Origin: an uncultured Cohaesibacter sp.
GTDB lineage: Bacteria; Pseudomonadota; Alphaproteobacteria; Rhizobiales; Cohaesibacteraceae
Assembly: GCF_963678225.1 (NCBI RefSeq)
Contig: NZ_OY782763.1
Coordinates: 434,001 to 498,000 of the forward strand
Reading direction: 5' to 3'
Length of the DNA stretch: 64,000 nt
Shown in pieces: positions 19,473 to 29,548 of this stretch (position 1 is its first letter; every line of letters begins with the position of its first letter). A program made the position numbers and the translations under genes. Under the pieces are notes generated by a model that worked only from the letters and a program-made list of their open reading frames with translations, did no database searches and had not been told where the DNA came from.

Positions 19473-20165
19473 TCAAGCTTCGCCGGCAACCTCTCCGATG
19501 GAATCGATGACAAAATCGTCGTCTTCTTCCGGTTCAACGCGCTCGGCCCCTATCAGTTGCTGATAGGGCAAATCTCGAAAGCGCGCGACCAGTTGTTCCC
19601 AAAGCGCAGAGACAACAGCCACAGGCAACTGATCCTCTTTCAGAACAGCCTTAACCTCCAACAACCGGTTGCGCTCAACCTTCGAGAAGGTCAAGGCCAA
19701 CTCGGCAGGCTGCTCGGCCTCGATGCGGGTCACTTCCACCCATGTCGCGGAATTTTCCTCAACGGAAAGAACACTCTTTGCCATGACGAAATCCGCTCCG
19801 GGCGGGAAGATGCTATCGGAGATATCGACCAGCCGAACCTCTTGCCAGCTAGGCCAAACTTCTTTTGCAAAGCGGTCTCCCTGCTCGGCGAAATCATCAA
19901 AGCACCAGTCGATATTGTTCGCCCCCTCACCAACCAGATCGTCCTCGAAGGTAACGCGGACCTCGGCCAGATAGGCATAATCGACGATCGAGATCTTGCC
20001 CTCTTCTATGGCTTCGGGATCACTGGCAGCAAACAACACATATTCCCCATAAGGCGCTCTGTCTCGATAGCAGGCCTCCACGGAGACCGGCTGAATAGCG
20101 CCCCCTTCTTCCATTACGCCATGGACGACAATCCAGTGAGCATCTTGATCCACTTGTTCCTTCAT
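19473..20165 (-). CDS. Conserved-looking protein of unknown function, last in the polyphosphate run
   Basis: A 230-residue acidic soluble protein with no signal peptide or membrane segment. It has many aspartates and glutamates and an acidic C-terminus (EPEEDDDFVIDSIGEV). A GGAG stands about 10 bases before the ATG. It starts 36 bases after the ppx stop on the same strand, so it is likely cotranscribed with ppk and ppx. I do not recognise a domain; position alone hints at polyphosphate or stress physiology, which is inference. Confidence 0.7.
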   Translation of the reverse strand: MKEQVDQDAHWIVVHGVMEEGGAIQPVSVEACYRDRAPYGEYVLFAASDPEAIEEGKISIVDYAYLAEVRVTFEDDLVGEGANNIDWCFDDFAEQGDRFAKEVWPSWQEVRLVDISDSIFPPGADFVMAKSVLSVEENSATWVEVTRIEAEQPAELALTFSKVERNRLLEVKAVLKEDQLPVAVVSALWEQLVARFRDLPYQQLIGAERVEPEEDDDFVIDSIGEVAGEA

Positions 20166-20201
20166 TGAGCGACAGACTCCATTCCCCGATCAGCTCCGAG
20201 T

Positions 20202-21752
20202 TCAAACAATTTGCGCATCATAGCCTAGCAATCTGACGAAGCTGGTAAAGCGCCGTTCCAGCTTGTTATGGCGTAGCATCTTGAGGTCGTCAGGCAGCGT
20301 CAAAACCGCAGTGTCATCCGCCAGACGGATATCCAGACGATCAAGCACGCCCGGCAAATCGCCAACGGCAGCATGGGCCAGCCGCTGGGCAGCCCCGGTG
20401 ATCTGCGCCATGGTGCGCAGATGCAAATTGCTCATTTCCCGCATGCGCCCGGAAAGCTTGGACCCAGACAGGCCTTCATGGCGGAAATAGTTGGACATCG
20501 CCAGATAGGCCCGACCGGGATGGTCGATACCAATGAAGGTTCCATGGGCGATGACATTGAGGCTTTGCGTGCCCCGATAATCCGGATGCGCCCGCCAGCC
20601 CATATCCGTCAACAGACAGGCAGCCCGCCGCAAACGCTTTTCATAGTCGGTTTCCGAAACTTCGAGCGCCTCATACACCTTGTCGAGCCAATCGGCCAGC
20701 TCATGGGCATATTGTGGCGAGCGGGAGCGCAACACACAAAGGTCCTCGCAGGCAGAAAGCAACGGGTCCTCTTGCTGTATCTCGGTTGGCAGCAATTCAT
20801 AAAGGTGCCCCTCACGCACCCCCAGAGAAGAGAATACAATCCGTTTGGGCTTTCCCTTCTTGATCACTTCATGAAGCACCGCGGCACCATAGGGAAGCAG
20901 ATTGCGTCGGGATTTGGAAACGGCACTGATGCCGGAGAAATCCTCAATGTCATCCCGAATGCACTGATGGCAAAATTCCAGCGCTTCTTCACCATCAATT
21001 TCATAGTGATGCATAACATGCAGCGGATAGCCGACCGAGGCCATATGCAACTTGCCCAAGGCACGCCAGGTGCCACCGATGGCATAAAAGGTCTTGCCCT
21101 CAAGTGCCTTCAGCTGCTCTGACTGAGACAATTCATTCTTGGCGATTTTCTGGGCCTGCTTAACCGAGCCCTCAGACATGTCCTGCAAGCGCAGACCACC
21201 CAGCGGATGCGTCGCACCGACACCCAGCGTCTGGCCATCAACAGTCACAAGTTCAAGGCTGCCGCCCCCCAGATCTCCAACCACGCCACAAGGGTCCAGC
21301 ATTGCAGAAACAACACCAAGAGCCGACTTGCGCGCCTCATCCTCTCCGGAAAGCACCAGAGCTTCAATGCCGCAAATCTCTTCCACCTGTCGCAGAAAAT
21401 CCGGTCCGTTGCTGGCATCTCTGGCAGCGGCTGTTGCAAGAACATATTTCTTTTTCACGCCAGCAGTGTCCATGAGGAAACGAAACCGGCGCAAAGCCGC
21501 CAAAGCGGCACTCACCGCCTTTTCCTCAAGTTTTCCGGTTACGCCAACGCCGCGCCCCAGACCGCACAGATGCTTTTCATTATACATCGGCACCGGCGCA
21601 CGCGCCTCGCGCTCATACATCACGAGACGCACCGAGTTTGAACCGATGTCAACCACGGCGACAGGAACAGATCCGCTGATCCGTCCCTGCATGGTGAGTT
21701 TGTCCAGATTGTTATCGCTGGATTCGATCTGTGAATGCCCTTGGAGAGTCAT
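20202..21752 (-). CDS. ppx: Exopolyphosphatase / Ppx-GppA family phosphatase
   Basis: Removes terminal phosphate from polyphosphate and possibly hydrolyses pppGpp. The sugar-kinase/actin fold is visible: [16 protein letters not shown] (phosphate 1), then [13 protein letters not shown] (phosphate 2) and the [13 protein letters not shown] adenosine-like motif. The C-terminal part (about residues 325-516) is the HD-like helical domain seen in longer alphaproteobacterial Ppx ([16 protein letters not shown]). As listed (ATG 21752) the gene overlaps ppk by 41 bases. An ATG at 21692 ([13 protein letters not shown]) would instead begin 19 bases after the ppk stop and fits family N-termini about as well. 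Coupled to ppk. Confidence 0.93.
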   Translation of the reverse strand: MTLQGHSQIESSDNNLDKLTMQGRISGSVPVAVVDIGSNSVRLVMYEREARAPVPMYNEKHLCGLGRGVGVTGKLEEKAVSAALAALRRFRFLMDTAGVKKKYVLATAAARDASNGPDFLRQVEEICGIEALVLSGEDEARKSALGVVSAMLDPCGVVGDLGGGSLELVTVDGQTLGVGATHPLGGLRLQDMSEGSVKQAQKIAKNELSQSEQLKALEGKTFYAIGGTWRALGKLHMASVGYPLHVMHHYEIDGEEALEFCHQCIRDDIEDFSGISAVSKSRRNLLPYGAAVLHEVIKKGKPKRIVFSSLGVREGHLYELLPTEIQQEDPLLSACEDLCVLRSRSPQYAHELADWLDKVYEALEVSETDYEKRLRRAACLLTDMGWRAHPDYRGTQSLNVIAHGTFIGIDHPGRAYLAMSNYFRHEGLSGSKLSGRMREMSNLHLRTMAQITGAAQRLAHAAVGDLPGVLDRLDIRLADDTAVLTLPDDLKMLRHNKLERRFTSFVRLLGYDAQIV

Positions 21753-23970
21753 TTTCTAGTGAGTCACCTCGCCCTGAAAGACTTGGGTTGGTCATGAAGA
21801 AGCTATGCGCATTGAAAGGCTGTTCGCCCTCCGCAGCTTGAATTCGGCGCGATGATCCATCAGGCAGAATTTCCCAGCTTTGCTGATTGTCCATTATATT
21901 GGCGACCATGATCTGATCAAGAACCTGAGCATGGATCGTAGGGTTGGTAACCGGAACATAGGTTTCACACCGGCGGTCCAGATTACGCGGCATCAGGTCG
22001 GCAGACCCGAAATAGATGATGGCTTCCTTGTTTGGCAATTCCTCGCCGTTGCCGAAACAAATGATACGCGAATGCTCAAGGAACCGTCCAACGATCGATT
22101 TGACCCGGATATTATCGGACAGACCCGGGAATTGCGGCCTGAGACAACAGATCCCGCGGATCACAAGATCGATCTTTACGCCTTCCTGGCTGGCACGATA
22201 GAGCGCATCGATCAGAGTCGGATCGACAAGCGAATTGGCCTTGGCCCAAATGCGCCCCGGACGCCCGGCCCGCACATGCGCGATTTCATTCTCAATATGC
22301 TCAAGCAAGGACTTGCGCATGGTGTAAGGAGAAACGAGCAACTTCCTGAGATGGTCCGGTTCGGCATAACCCGTGATGAAGTTGAACACACGGGCCACAT
22401 CCATCGCGATTTCCTCGTCGGCGGTGAAGAAGCTGAGATCCGTGTAGATCTTGGCCGTGATCGGGTGATAGTTGCCCGTGCCAATATGGCAATAGGTGAC
22501 CAGCTTGCCCTCTTCACGACGCACCACCATCGACAATTTGGCGTGGGTTTTCAGCTCGATAAAGCCGAACACCACCTGCACACCTGCGCGCTCCAGATCA
22601 CGCGCCCAACCGATATTGGCCTCTTCGTCAAAGCGGGCCTTCAGCTCGACAAGCGCCGTCACCGACTTGCCCGCTTCTGCAGCCTCAATCAGGGCACGAA
22701 TGATGGGAGAATTCTTGGATGTTCGATAAAGCGTCTGCTTGATGGCAACAACGTCAGGGTCCAGAGCTGCCTGCAGCAAATACTGCGCCACCACATCAAA
22801 GCTCTCATAGGGATGATGGACTACAATGTCCTTTTCCTTGATAGCAGCGAAGCAATCGCCGTTATGCTCGCGAATCCGCTCAGGGAAGCGCGCATTGTAG
22901 CTTTTGAACTTGAGCTCTGGACGATCCAGCTTGACCAGTTCGGACAGATCACTCAGGCCCAGCGGCCCATCGATATCAACGACTTCATCATCATCCACAT
23001 CAACAGCATGCGCAACGAAATTGCGCAGGTCTTCATCTGTCGAGGTTTCCATTTCCAGACGGATGATCGACCCTCTGCGACGACGCTTCAGCGCGCTTTC
23101 AAAATGCCGTACCAGATCTTCGGCTTCTTCCTCGATTTCCAGATCCGAATCGCGAATGACCCGGAAAGAGCCGATATTGATCACTTCATAGCCGGGGAAA
23201 ATGCGATCGATAAACAGCGAGACGACCTGCTCGAGCAGAATGCAGCGATAGCTATCCTCCGCCTCGGCAACGCTTGGCAGCGTCACAAAGCGTTTCAAGG
23301 CATTGGGCATGCGGACAATAGCCGTCAGATCACCATGACCATGCCCGCCCTTGAGATTGAGAGCCAGCGAGAAGCCCAGATTGGGAATGAAGGGGAACGG
23401 ATGGGCCGGGTCGACCGCAAGCGGGGTCAAGACCGGGAAGATATCTTCAAGGAAGACCTTTTCCAGAACCTGCATATCCTGATCGGTCAGATCCTTCGGC
23501 TCGATCAGAAGGATCTTTTCCTCCTCAAGCAACAGGCGCAAATCTTTGAAGCAAGCCTGCTGACGATCCACCAGCTCATTCACTGCTGCATTGATCTTGA
23601 CCAGTTGCTGCCCGGCATCCAGACCATCCGCGCTGATTGATGTGATACCAGCTCGCTTTTGGCCTTTCAGACCAGCCACACGCACCATGAAAAATTCGTC
23701 AAGGTTGCTGGCTGAAATGGAAAGAAAGCGCAGGCGCTCCAGCAAAGGATGGTTCGCATTCTCGGTTTCTTCCAGCACGCGACTGTTGAAGCCGAGCCAT
23801 GAAAGCTCCCGGTTCACGAACCGCCCCGGACTGGCCATCAAGGCTTCGATTTCTTCCTGGCTGGGACGCATTTCCACGCTCGGTTCGTCGGCAACAACAG
23901 GCACACCGGCGTCAGACGCGCCAACAGGTTCTGGTGATGAATATGGATGCGTTTCATTGATATCAGACAT
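21712..23970 (-). CDS. ppk: Polyphosphate kinase 1
   Basis: Builds polyphosphate from the gamma-phosphate of ATP, reversibly, at the inner membrane. The 752-residue protein has the four PPK1 parts: N-domain ([18 protein letters not shown] and the [14 protein letters not shown] helix), head domain, and two PLD-like catalytic domains. The autophosphorylated-histidine region is [20 protein letters not shown], and the second basic site is [20 protein letters not shown] followed by ELKTHAKL. The first ~50 residues are an acidic, proline- and glycine-containing extension. It heads the ppk-ppx pair; a CRP-like palindrome lies about 220 bases upstream. Confidence 0.97.
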   Translation of the reverse strand: MSDINETHPYSSPEPVGASDAGVPVVADEPSVEMRPSQEEIEALMASPGRFVNRELSWLGFNSRVLEETENANHPLLERLRFLSISASNLDEFFMVRVAGLKGQKRAGITSISADGLDAGQQLVKINAAVNELVDRQQACFKDLRLLLEEEKILLIEPKDLTDQDMQVLEKVFLEDIFPVLTPLAVDPAHPFPFIPNLGFSLALNLKGGHGHGDLTAIVRMPNALKRFVTLPSVAEAEDSYRCILLEQVVSLFIDRIFPGYEVINIGSFRVIRDSDLEIEEEAEDLVRHFESALKRRRRGSIIRLEMETSTDEDLRNFVAHAVDVDDDEVVDIDGPLGLSDLSELVKLDRPELKFKSYNARFPERIREHNGDCFAAIKEKDIVVHHPYESFDVVAQYLLQAALDPDVVAIKQTLYRTSKNSPIIRALIEAAEAGKSVTALVELKARFDEEANIGWARDLERAGVQVVFGFIELKTHAKLSMVVRREEGKLVTYCHIGTGNYHPITAKIYTDLSFFTADEEIAMDVARVFNFITGYAEPDHLRKLLVSPYTMRKSLLEHIENEIAHVRAGRPGRIWAKANSLVDPTLIDALYRASQEGVKIDLVIRGICCLRPQFPGLSDNIRVKSIVGRFLEHSRIICFGNGEELPNKEAIIYFGSADLMPRNLDRRCETYVPVTNPTIHAQVLDQIMVANIMDNQQSWEILPDGSSRRIQAAEGEQPFNAHSFFMTNPSLSGRGDSLENDSPRAFTDRIQR

Positions 23971-24310
23971 AGAGGTCCGTCCGTCACTCTTGAATGAGGA
24001 AGCTGCATCGCCCCATCGTCAAGGGGTGCGGCTTCTGTTCTGCCGTTACCGTCTCCCCCTTCTTCATGCAAGGCCATGGAATCAAGGAGAAAACGAAAAC
24101 ACTCCGCGCCCATTGTCAAACAGCTGAAACAATCAGGCATCGACATTCAGGGCGCACTGAACCAGCGAATATAGAAACACCTTAGCAGTTATGTGACGCT
24201 TGTCACAATGCGGATATTGTGCCCAATCAGATATCAACATGGAAGCTTGAGGGTTTGAGGCCTGCGAGAAGCAATCCTCCCTGAGCACCCGACCTTGAGC
24301 CACCGACCAT
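23971..24310. other. Intergenic region between hdaA and ppk
   Basis: These 340 bases separate hdaA from ppk on the same strand, enough for a separate ppk promoter. The only strong signal is the palindrome at 24192-24207, listed separately. Open frames here show no coding character. Confidence 0.5.
24192..24207. promoter_or_regulatory. CRP/FNR-type palindrome upstream of ppk
   Basis: TGTGA-CGCTTG-TCACA has two perfect half-sites with the 6-base spacer of the CRP consensus. It lies 222-237 bases upstream of the ppk start and about 105 bases beyond the hdaA stop. Alphaproteobacteria have several CRP/FNR relatives whose sites vary, so the binding protein is not known. Confidence 0.5.
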
Positions 24311-25015
24311 TTAGGGCACTAGCCCGTCAGCCTTGTCTGAGAGTTCCTTGAGAATCAAAGACACGAACGGCCGCGTTATGGTGCGATGCTGCGCCAAAGC
24401 CTGCTGGTCAATGGCCTCCACAATCACCAGTGCCGCGCCAATAGAACGTTCCATGCGCATGAGAATATATTCAATCACACTCGGGTCCGGAGAGAGCTGA
24501 CGATCCGCGAACAGCTTGACAAGCACGCTGCGTAACAGCTCGTCATCGGGCTCGTAAATCTCGACCGGTGTCGTCAGGCGCAACCGGGACATGAGATCGG
24601 GCAAACCGACCCCCCAGCTTTCAGGCCAGTTTCGGGCGGTAATCAGCACATAAGCCCGTGCTTCACGCGCAGCATTGAGCAAATGGAACAGGGCGGTATC
24701 GTCCCGCTCCGGACTGTCCGCATCCTCAACCACGATAGCTCCGCTTTGCACCAGCTCTGTGGGGTCCGCATCATTCAGATCCGCGACATTCACGATCATT
24801 GCATTGCTGCGCTCTTGCCAGATATTGGCAAGATGCGACTTGCCCGCCCCAACAGGCCCTGCCAGCAACAACCAGCTCGCCGGCCAGTTCGGCCACAGAT
24901 CGATCATGTCAAACGCGGCCCTGTTAGACGGACCTCGCAAAAAGTCTTCCCGTCCCATCGCCGCTTCATGAGGGAGCCGTAAGGGCATCTGATCACTTAT
25001 TTTTGCTGAACCCAT
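24311..25015 (-). CDS. hdaA: DnaA-inactivating AAA+ protein HdaA
   Basis: A 234-residue relative of the DnaA ATPase core without the DNA-binding domain IV. In alphaproteobacteria it works with the beta clamp to promote ATP hydrolysis by DnaA after initiation. The clamp-binding QMPLRLP lies at residues 9-15, Walker A is GPVGAGKSHL, Walker B-like IVVEDAD, sensor 1 is VLITARNWP, and the SRLRL segment carries the arginine-rich box VII. The ribosome site GAGGAAA lies just before the ATG. It follows perM by 75 bases and is probably cotranscribed. Confidence 0.93.
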   Translation of the reverse strand: MGSAKISDQMPLRLPHEAAMGREDFLRGPSNRAAFDMIDLWPNWPASWLLLAGPVGAGKSHLANIWQERSNAMIVNVADLNDADPTELVQSGAIVVEDADSPERDDTALFHLLNAAREARAYVLITARNWPESWGVGLPDLMSRLRLTTPVEIYEPDDELLRSVLVKLFADRQLSPDPSVIEYILMRMERSIGAALVIVEAIDQQALAQHRTITRPFVSLILKELSDKADGLVP

Positions 25016-25090
25016 CGAATTTCCTCACGCCAGCCTTCATTTCAGACATCCGTTCTTGTCGCAGATACGGAGCCCGTCTTGTTGTTATTG

Positions 25091-26203
25091 TTATTCCGGT
25101 TTGGCTTCATCGCCAGCCCCATTGCCATCAGCAGCTTCATGGTGATGACCACGATAGAGCTGAGAATGCACGTATTGGTCAAGGATATAGCGCACGATAA
25201 CGCCTATCGCCGCAGCTGCCGGCACAGCGATCAACATGCCCACAAACCCGAACAGGGATCCGAACGCCAACAATGCAAACATCAGCCACACCGGATGCAG
25301 CCCCACCCGCTCGCCAACAAGCCGCGGCTGCAAGATGTTGCCTTCAAGAAACTGCCCGACGGCGAACACACCCAAGGTCAACCCGATGGGAATCGGATCA
25401 GGCCAGAATTGCACAATGGCAACGCCTCCCGACAGGATCAGCCCGATAGTTGCCCCCGCATAAGGCACAAAACTGATGATACCGGCAATCAAACCAATCA
25501 ACAGGCCGAAATTAAGGCCCACCAGCGACAGGCAGATGGCATAGAATGTCCCCAGAATGAGCCCCACCAGGATCTGCCCACGCACAAAGCCTGAAACGCT
25601 CTCATCAATCTGATCGAACAGACCGCGAATCGTTTCCCTGTGATCGCGCGGCAGAAAGCCGTCGATGGTATTCACCATGCGGTCCCAGTCATGCAGCAGA
25701 TAAAACGCAACCACCGGCGTAATGACCAGCAGTGCCAACATGTTCAAAACGGCCTGCCCGCCATTCCATACAGACTTGAGCAACTGACCGGCCCATGAGG
25801 CCCCCTGCCCGACAATATCCTTGATATTATTCTGCAGGCTCTCCGCATCAAAGTTGGAGAGAAATTTGGGCATATAGTCCGATGTGCTATTGCTGATCAT
25901 GGACTGCAAGGAGGCAACATATTCAGGCATTTTTTGGCTGAAACCGGCCATCTGATGCGCCAAAGCAGGCACAATCAGCACCAGTAGAAGAATAAAGATC
26001 AGCACAAAAATCATCAGCACCGAAATGGTCGCCCACAGCCGGTTCATGCCAAGGCGCTCAAAGGCATCGGCTACAGGGTCGAGGAGATAGGCAAGCGCCA
26101 TTCCGGCAACAAAGGGCAGCAAGATCCCGCTAAACACGTAAATGCACAGGACGAAGGCGGCAAGAGCACACATCCAGACGATAAACTGTTTTTGCAACGT
26201 CAT
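25091..26203 (-). CDS. AI-2E family (PerM-like) membrane transporter
   Basis: A 370-residue inner-membrane protein of the AI-2E/PerM family, whose members export autoinducers or move Na+/H+ or other solutes. Hydrophobic segments lie at the N-terminus (two in the first 75 residues), and the rest cluster after residue 130. Family features are FVAGMALAYLLDPVADAFERLG near the N-terminus, FLPRDHRETIRGLFDQIDESVSGFVRGQ, and the C-terminal GSLFGFVGMLIAVPAAAAIGV. Start 26203 has GGGGA 6 bases upstream; longer frames reach 26254. Placement before hdaA is the usual alphaproteobacterial order. The substrate is unknown. Confidence 0.9.
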   Translation of the reverse strand: MTLQKQFIVWMCALAAFVLCIYVFSGILLPFVAGMALAYLLDPVADAFERLGMNRLWATISVLMIFVLIFILLLVLIVPALAHQMAGFSQKMPEYVASLQSMISNSTSDYMPKFLSNFDAESLQNNIKDIVGQGASWAGQLLKSVWNGGQAVLNMLALLVITPVVAFYLLHDWDRMVNTIDGFLPRDHRETIRGLFDQIDESVSGFVRGQILVGLILGTFYAICLSLVGLNFGLLIGLIAGIISFVPYAGATIGLILSGGVAIVQFWPDPIPIGLTLGVFAVGQFLEGNILQPRLVGERVGLHPVWLMFALLAFGSLFGFVGMLIAVPAAAAIGVIVRYILDQYVHSQLYRGHHHEAADGNGAGDEAKPE

Positions 26204-26581
26204 ATTCATTCCCCAAGCCGTTTGACTCCAAGCCGCGGACCATGCAGCCCTCAACGCCCACTCAAACCATTAAGATATCGGGCTCCTTATATCAAAACCC
26301 AAGGGCATATGGATATGTTCCTTTGATGACAAAAACAAATTGAACAGCCTATCCAATGCTCAGCCACAGGCTTTCAGCATGCCTGTTCATCCAGGAGCAG
26401 GCAATCAACTTCTCCCCTTTGGCCTGCAGCTTGCAAGCATCCACGTGCGTAAATGACGCTACAGAATCGCAAATCCGCTCTTTTTGCGCTCATAAAGCCG
26501 CAAGAGGGCTTGCAATTGCGGCGAAATTCGTGTGTCTCAGGGGCAAAGAAAACGCGTCGTAAATTGTGTCAGGGATCCACT
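26204..26581. other. Divergent control region of perM and purM
   Basis: This contains both promoters and the purM leader. An inverted repeat GCCGCAA (26497-26503) / TTGCGGC (26516-26522) with a 12-base gap lies 60 bases before the purM start; it could be a leader hairpin or an operator. No purine riboswitch core was recognised. Confidence 0.5.
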
Positions 26582-27673
26582 ATGTCCGATCAGACCCAAG
26601 AATCTAAATCCTCCGCCCCAAACAACCTAACCTACGCAGATGCCGGCGTGGATATTGATGCGGGCAACGCCCTGGTCAAGGCCATCAAACCCATCGTCAA
26701 GGCCACGGCTCGGTCAGGATCGGACACCGAAATTGGTGGCTTCGGTGGCTTGTTCGACCTGAAGGCGGCAGGCTTCTCCGACCCGGTGCTGGTGGCGGCC
26801 AACGATGGTGTAGGCACAAAGCTGAAAGTCGCAATCGAAACCGGCAAGCATGACACCGTCGGCATCGATCTGGTTGCGATGTGCGTAAACGACCTTGTGG
26901 TACAGGGCGCCGAACCTTTGTTCTTCCTTGACTATTTTGCCACAGGCAAACTTGAGGTCGAAGCGGCGACCGATGTCATCGCAGGCATTGCCGAGGGCTG
27001 CAAGCAAGCCAACTGCGCTTTGATTGGTGGCGAAACCGCCGAAATGCCCGGCATGTATGCCAAGGACGATTATGATCTGGCAGGCTTTGCCGTAGGGGCT
27101 GCCGAACGCGGCACGCTGTTGCCCAAGGATGTCAAAGCAGGCGATGTCCTCATCGGGCTGGCCTCATCGGGCGTGCATTCCAATGGCTTCTCGCTGGTGC
27201 GCCGCATTCTGGAAGCCAACCAGTTGACCTTTGACAGCCCGGCGTCCTTTGCTGATGGCAAGTCCATTGGCGAAGCTTTGCTGGAGCCGACGCGCATTTA
27301 TGTGCGCTCCACACTCAAGGCCATTCGCGAAACAGGCGGCGTCAAGGCACTGGCTCACATCACCGGTGGCGGCTTCCCTGAAAATATCCCGCGCGTCCTG
27401 CCAGACGGTCTGGCTGCCCATCTTGATCTGGCCGCTGTTACGCCTCCGCCAGTCTTTGGCTGGTTGCAGAAACTGGGTGGTGTTGCCGACAAGGAAATGC
27501 TGCGCACCTTCAACTGTGGCGTCGGCATGATCATCGTCGCCGAACCGGACAAGGCAGATGCCGTGATCGCCACTCTTGGTGAAGCAGGCGAAGCTCCCTT
27601 CAAGCTAGGCACGCTGGCTGACCGCGAAGACGACGCGGTCGTCTATGACAGCATGATCAATTTCGGGAGCTAA
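26582..27673 (+). CDS. purM: Phosphoribosylformylglycinamidine cyclo-ligase (AIR synthetase)
   Basis: Closes the imidazole ring, turning FGAM and ATP into AIR, step five of purine synthesis. The 363-residue protein shows [17 protein letters not shown] at the N-terminus, [11 protein letters not shown] (ATP and substrate site), [36 protein letters not shown] and [15 protein letters not shown]. The start at 26582 has AGGG eight bases upstream; an open frame extends to 26453 but is not family sequence. purN follows after 6 bases, so the two form one unit. Confidence 0.97.
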   Translation: MSDQTQESKSSAPNNLTYADAGVDIDAGNALVKAIKPIVKATARSGSDTEIGGFGGLFDLKAAGFSDPVLVAANDGVGTKLKVAIETGKHDTVGIDLVAMCVNDLVVQGAEPLFFLDYFATGKLEVEAATDVIAGIAEGCKQANCALIGGETAEMPGMYAKDDYDLAGFAVGAAERGTLLPKDVKAGDVLIGLASSGVHSNGFSLVRRILEANQLTFDSPASFADGKSIGEALLEPTRIYVRSTLKAIRETGGVKALAHITGGGFPENIPRVLPDGLAAHLDLAAVTPPPVFGWLQKLGGVADKEMLRTFNCGVGMIIVAEPDKADAVIATLGEAGEAPFKLGTLADREDDAVVYDSMINFGS

Positions 27674-27679
27674 GCTGTC

Positions 27680-28342
27680 ATGTCCAAAGCAAAAAAGCGC
27701 ACCGCGATCCTGATTTCAGGGCGCGGTAGCAACATGACCGCGATTCTCGAAGCCGCAAGAGCAGAAGACTATCCCGCAGACATAGCCCTGGTGCTGGCCA
27801 ACAATGCCGACGCAAAAGGCCTTGAAACCGCCGCGAGCGAAGGCATTGCAACGGCCGTTGTCGATCATCGCCCCTTCAAGGGCAACCGCGAGGCCTTTGA
27901 TGCGGAAATCCAGTCCGTGCTGGAAGCCAATGACATTGAGCTTGTAGTGCTCGCCGGTTTCATGCGTATTCTGACGCCGGGCTTCGTGGAGAAATGGCAT
28001 GATCGTATGCTAAACATCCACCCCTCGCTGCTTCCATCCTTCAAGGGTCTGCATACCCATCAGCGTGCCATCGATACAGGCTGCCGCCTTGCTGGCTGCA
28101 CCGTGCATTTCGTTCGCGCGGACATGGATTCTGGCCCCATCATCACGCAGGCCGCCGTACCGGTTCTGGATGATGACGACGAAGACAGCCTTGCCGCACG
28201 TATCCTTGTTATGGAGCACAAGGTCTATCCGCGAGCGCTGGCACTGGTCGCAGCCGACCGGACTCGCGTTGAGGGCATGCGCGTGATCATAAAAGAAGAC
28301 GAAGGCGACAAGCAGCCCTCATCCCGCTTTCTCTTCCACTAG
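27680..28342 (+). CDS. purN: Phosphoribosylglycinamide formyltransferase
   Basis: Transfers a formyl group from 10-formyl-tetrahydrofolate to GAR, step three of purine synthesis. The 220-residue protein has the GAR-binding ILISGRGSNM loop, VLAGFMRILTPGFV, the catalytic Asn-His pair in NIHPSLLPSFKG, a further His in GCTVHFV, and the catalytic aspartate in DMDSGPII. It is cotranscribed with purM and ended by a strong terminator. Confidence 0.97.
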   Translation: MSKAKKRTAILISGRGSNMTAILEAARAEDYPADIALVLANNADAKGLETAASEGIATAVVDHRPFKGNREAFDAEIQSVLEANDIELVVLAGFMRILTPGFVEKWHDRMLNIHPSLLPSFKGLHTHQRAIDTGCRLAGCTVHFVRADMDSGPIITQAAVPVLDDDDEDSLAARILVMEHKVYPRALALVAADRTRVEGMRVIIKEDEGDKQPSSRFLFH

Positions 28343-28368
28343 GGCACCAAGCCTGCCCAGATCAAACA

Positions 28369-28405
28369 AAAAGCCGATGAATGAAATATCCATTCATCGG
28401 CTTTT
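28369..28405. terminator. Bidirectional terminator after purN
   Basis: A perfect 15-bp stem AAAAGCCGATGAATG/CATTCATCGGCTTTT with a 7-base loop lies between convergent purN and the small exported-protein gene. Confidence 0.92.
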
Positions 28406-28430
28406 CATTTCTCAAATCAGCAACTTGGAA

Positions 28431-28748
28431 CTATTTGTTACAGGACGCATAGTTACTCAGAATGGTACGCTTCTGGCCCCAGCCCGGCTTGCCGCTCTTA
28501 AGAGCGCGTTCCAGATCCTTGCCCTCAAGACTATCCACGAACTCTTTGGCAGCACATTTGCAAGCAGAGAGAATGCCATCCGTCTCGCCATCCTTGGCCT
28601 TGGGCCAACGATCATACAGGCAGAAATCCACGACGCGCGCGCGATAAAGATCTTTGGTCAACCCATCCGCCTTGGCCGGAGCGCCAAGCATCGTCAAGGA
28701 GATCGCAGCCGCAGCCAAAACAGAGTAACCGCTTCCAAATCTGAACAT
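28431..28748 (-). CDS. Small exported cysteine-containing protein of unknown function
   Basis: A 105-residue protein with a signal peptide (MFRFGSGYSVLAAAAISLTM, cleavage near AKA-DG, about residue 28). The mature ~77 residues hold four cysteines (VDFCLYD, SACKCAA, YASCNK), suitable for two disulfides. The start at 28748 is chosen for its strong GAGGGAA ribosome site; a frame reaching 28841 adds unsupported residues. Mature features DFCLYDRWPKAKDG and CKCAAKEFVD do not match a family I can name. Upstream of the purN terminator and downstream of ndk in opposite sense to purN. Confidence 0.7.
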   Translation of the reverse strand: MFRFGSGYSVLAAAAISLTMLGAPAKADGLTKDLYRARVVDFCLYDRWPKAKDGETDGILSACKCAAKEFVDSLEGKDLERALKSGKPGWGQKRTILSNYASCNK

Positions 28749-28871
28749 GAATATTCCCTCAAAAAGTAAAACCGATGCCGCCAATTTACTGATTCCATTG
28801 ATGAGAGCAATCCGGCAGGCCAATTTTACGGCCCAAATCAAACAATTGTCATCAAATGGCAGATCTGAATA

Positions 28872-28906
28872 TAGAAAAGCCCCCGACCCTCAAGGCTCGG
28901 AGGCTT
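28872..28906 (-). terminator. Terminator after ndk
   Basis: On the minus strand AAGCCTCCGA and TCGGGGGCTT pair with one mismatch around a 10-base loop and are followed by TTCTAT. It lies 26 bases past the ndk stop. Confidence 0.75.
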
Positions 28907-28931
28907 GAATCAGCGAACCAGATGGTCTGGC

Positions 28932-29354
28932 TTATCCGACGATCTCATCATCGGAAAAGAAGAACTGAATTTCCCGCGCAGCGCTTTCCGGTGAATCAGA
29001 TCCGTGGACCGAGTTCTCGCTCATGGAAAGGGCGAATTCCTTACGGATGGTTCCCTCATCGGCCTCTTCAGGATTGGTTTTGCCCATCACTTCCCGGTTA
29101 AGAAGAATGGCATTCTCACCTTCAAGAACCTGCACGATGACCGGCTCAGAAATCATGAAATTCACGAGCCCCGCAAAGAATGGCTTGCCCTGATGCTCGG
29201 CATAAAAGCCTTCGGCCTGCTCTTTGCTCATACGGATGCGCTTGGAGGCAACAACGCGCAATCCAGCCTCTTCCAGCTTCGCTGTGATCTTGCCGGTCAG
29301 ATTGCGCTTTGTTGCATCTGGTTTGATAATGGAAAAAGTGCGTTCGATAGCCAT
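28932..29354 (-). CDS. ndk: Nucleoside diphosphate kinase
   Basis: Balances nucleoside triphosphate pools by passing phosphate from ATP through a phospho-histidine. The 140-residue protein is of normal length, with [16 protein letters not shown] at the N-terminus, the substrate-site [17 protein letters not shown], and the active histidine in [12 protein letters not shown]. It has its own likely promoter (29431-29459) and terminator, so it is monocistronic. Confidence 0.97.
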   Translation of the reverse strand: MAIERTFSIIKPDATKRNLTGKITAKLEEAGLRVVASKRIRMSKEQAEGFYAEHQGKPFFAGLVNFMISEPVIVQVLEGENAILLNREVMGKTNPEEADEGTIRKEFALSMSENSVHGSDSPESAAREIQFFFSDDEIVG

Positions 29355-29430
29355 GGTATCTCCCCTCTTGACTTTGCTTCACCATAGCCGACGCACCTCT
29401 TCCCTGCGTCAGCAGGTTGCATTGCGCCGC

Positions 29431-29459
29431 TGTATAGCCTGCTCCCAAAGCACCCGCAA
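29431..29459 (-). promoter_or_regulatory. Candidate sigma-70 promoter of ndk
   Basis: On the minus strand TTGCGG, a 17-base spacer and TATACA stand about 75 bases before the ndk start. Spacing and hexamers are reasonable for the housekeeping sigma factor; not otherwise supported. Confidence 0.4.
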
Positions 29460-29548
29460 GAAAAAACCCGCCAAAATGCGAACGAAACCAAATAGACTCT
29501 GATTTATATTCATTTGGGCACAAAGAAAATCAGAACTACACAAGTGAA

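Noticed and set aside
21880-23640. A 586-codon open frame antisense to ppk
   Set aside because: Same kind of shadow; ppk is certain on the minus strand.
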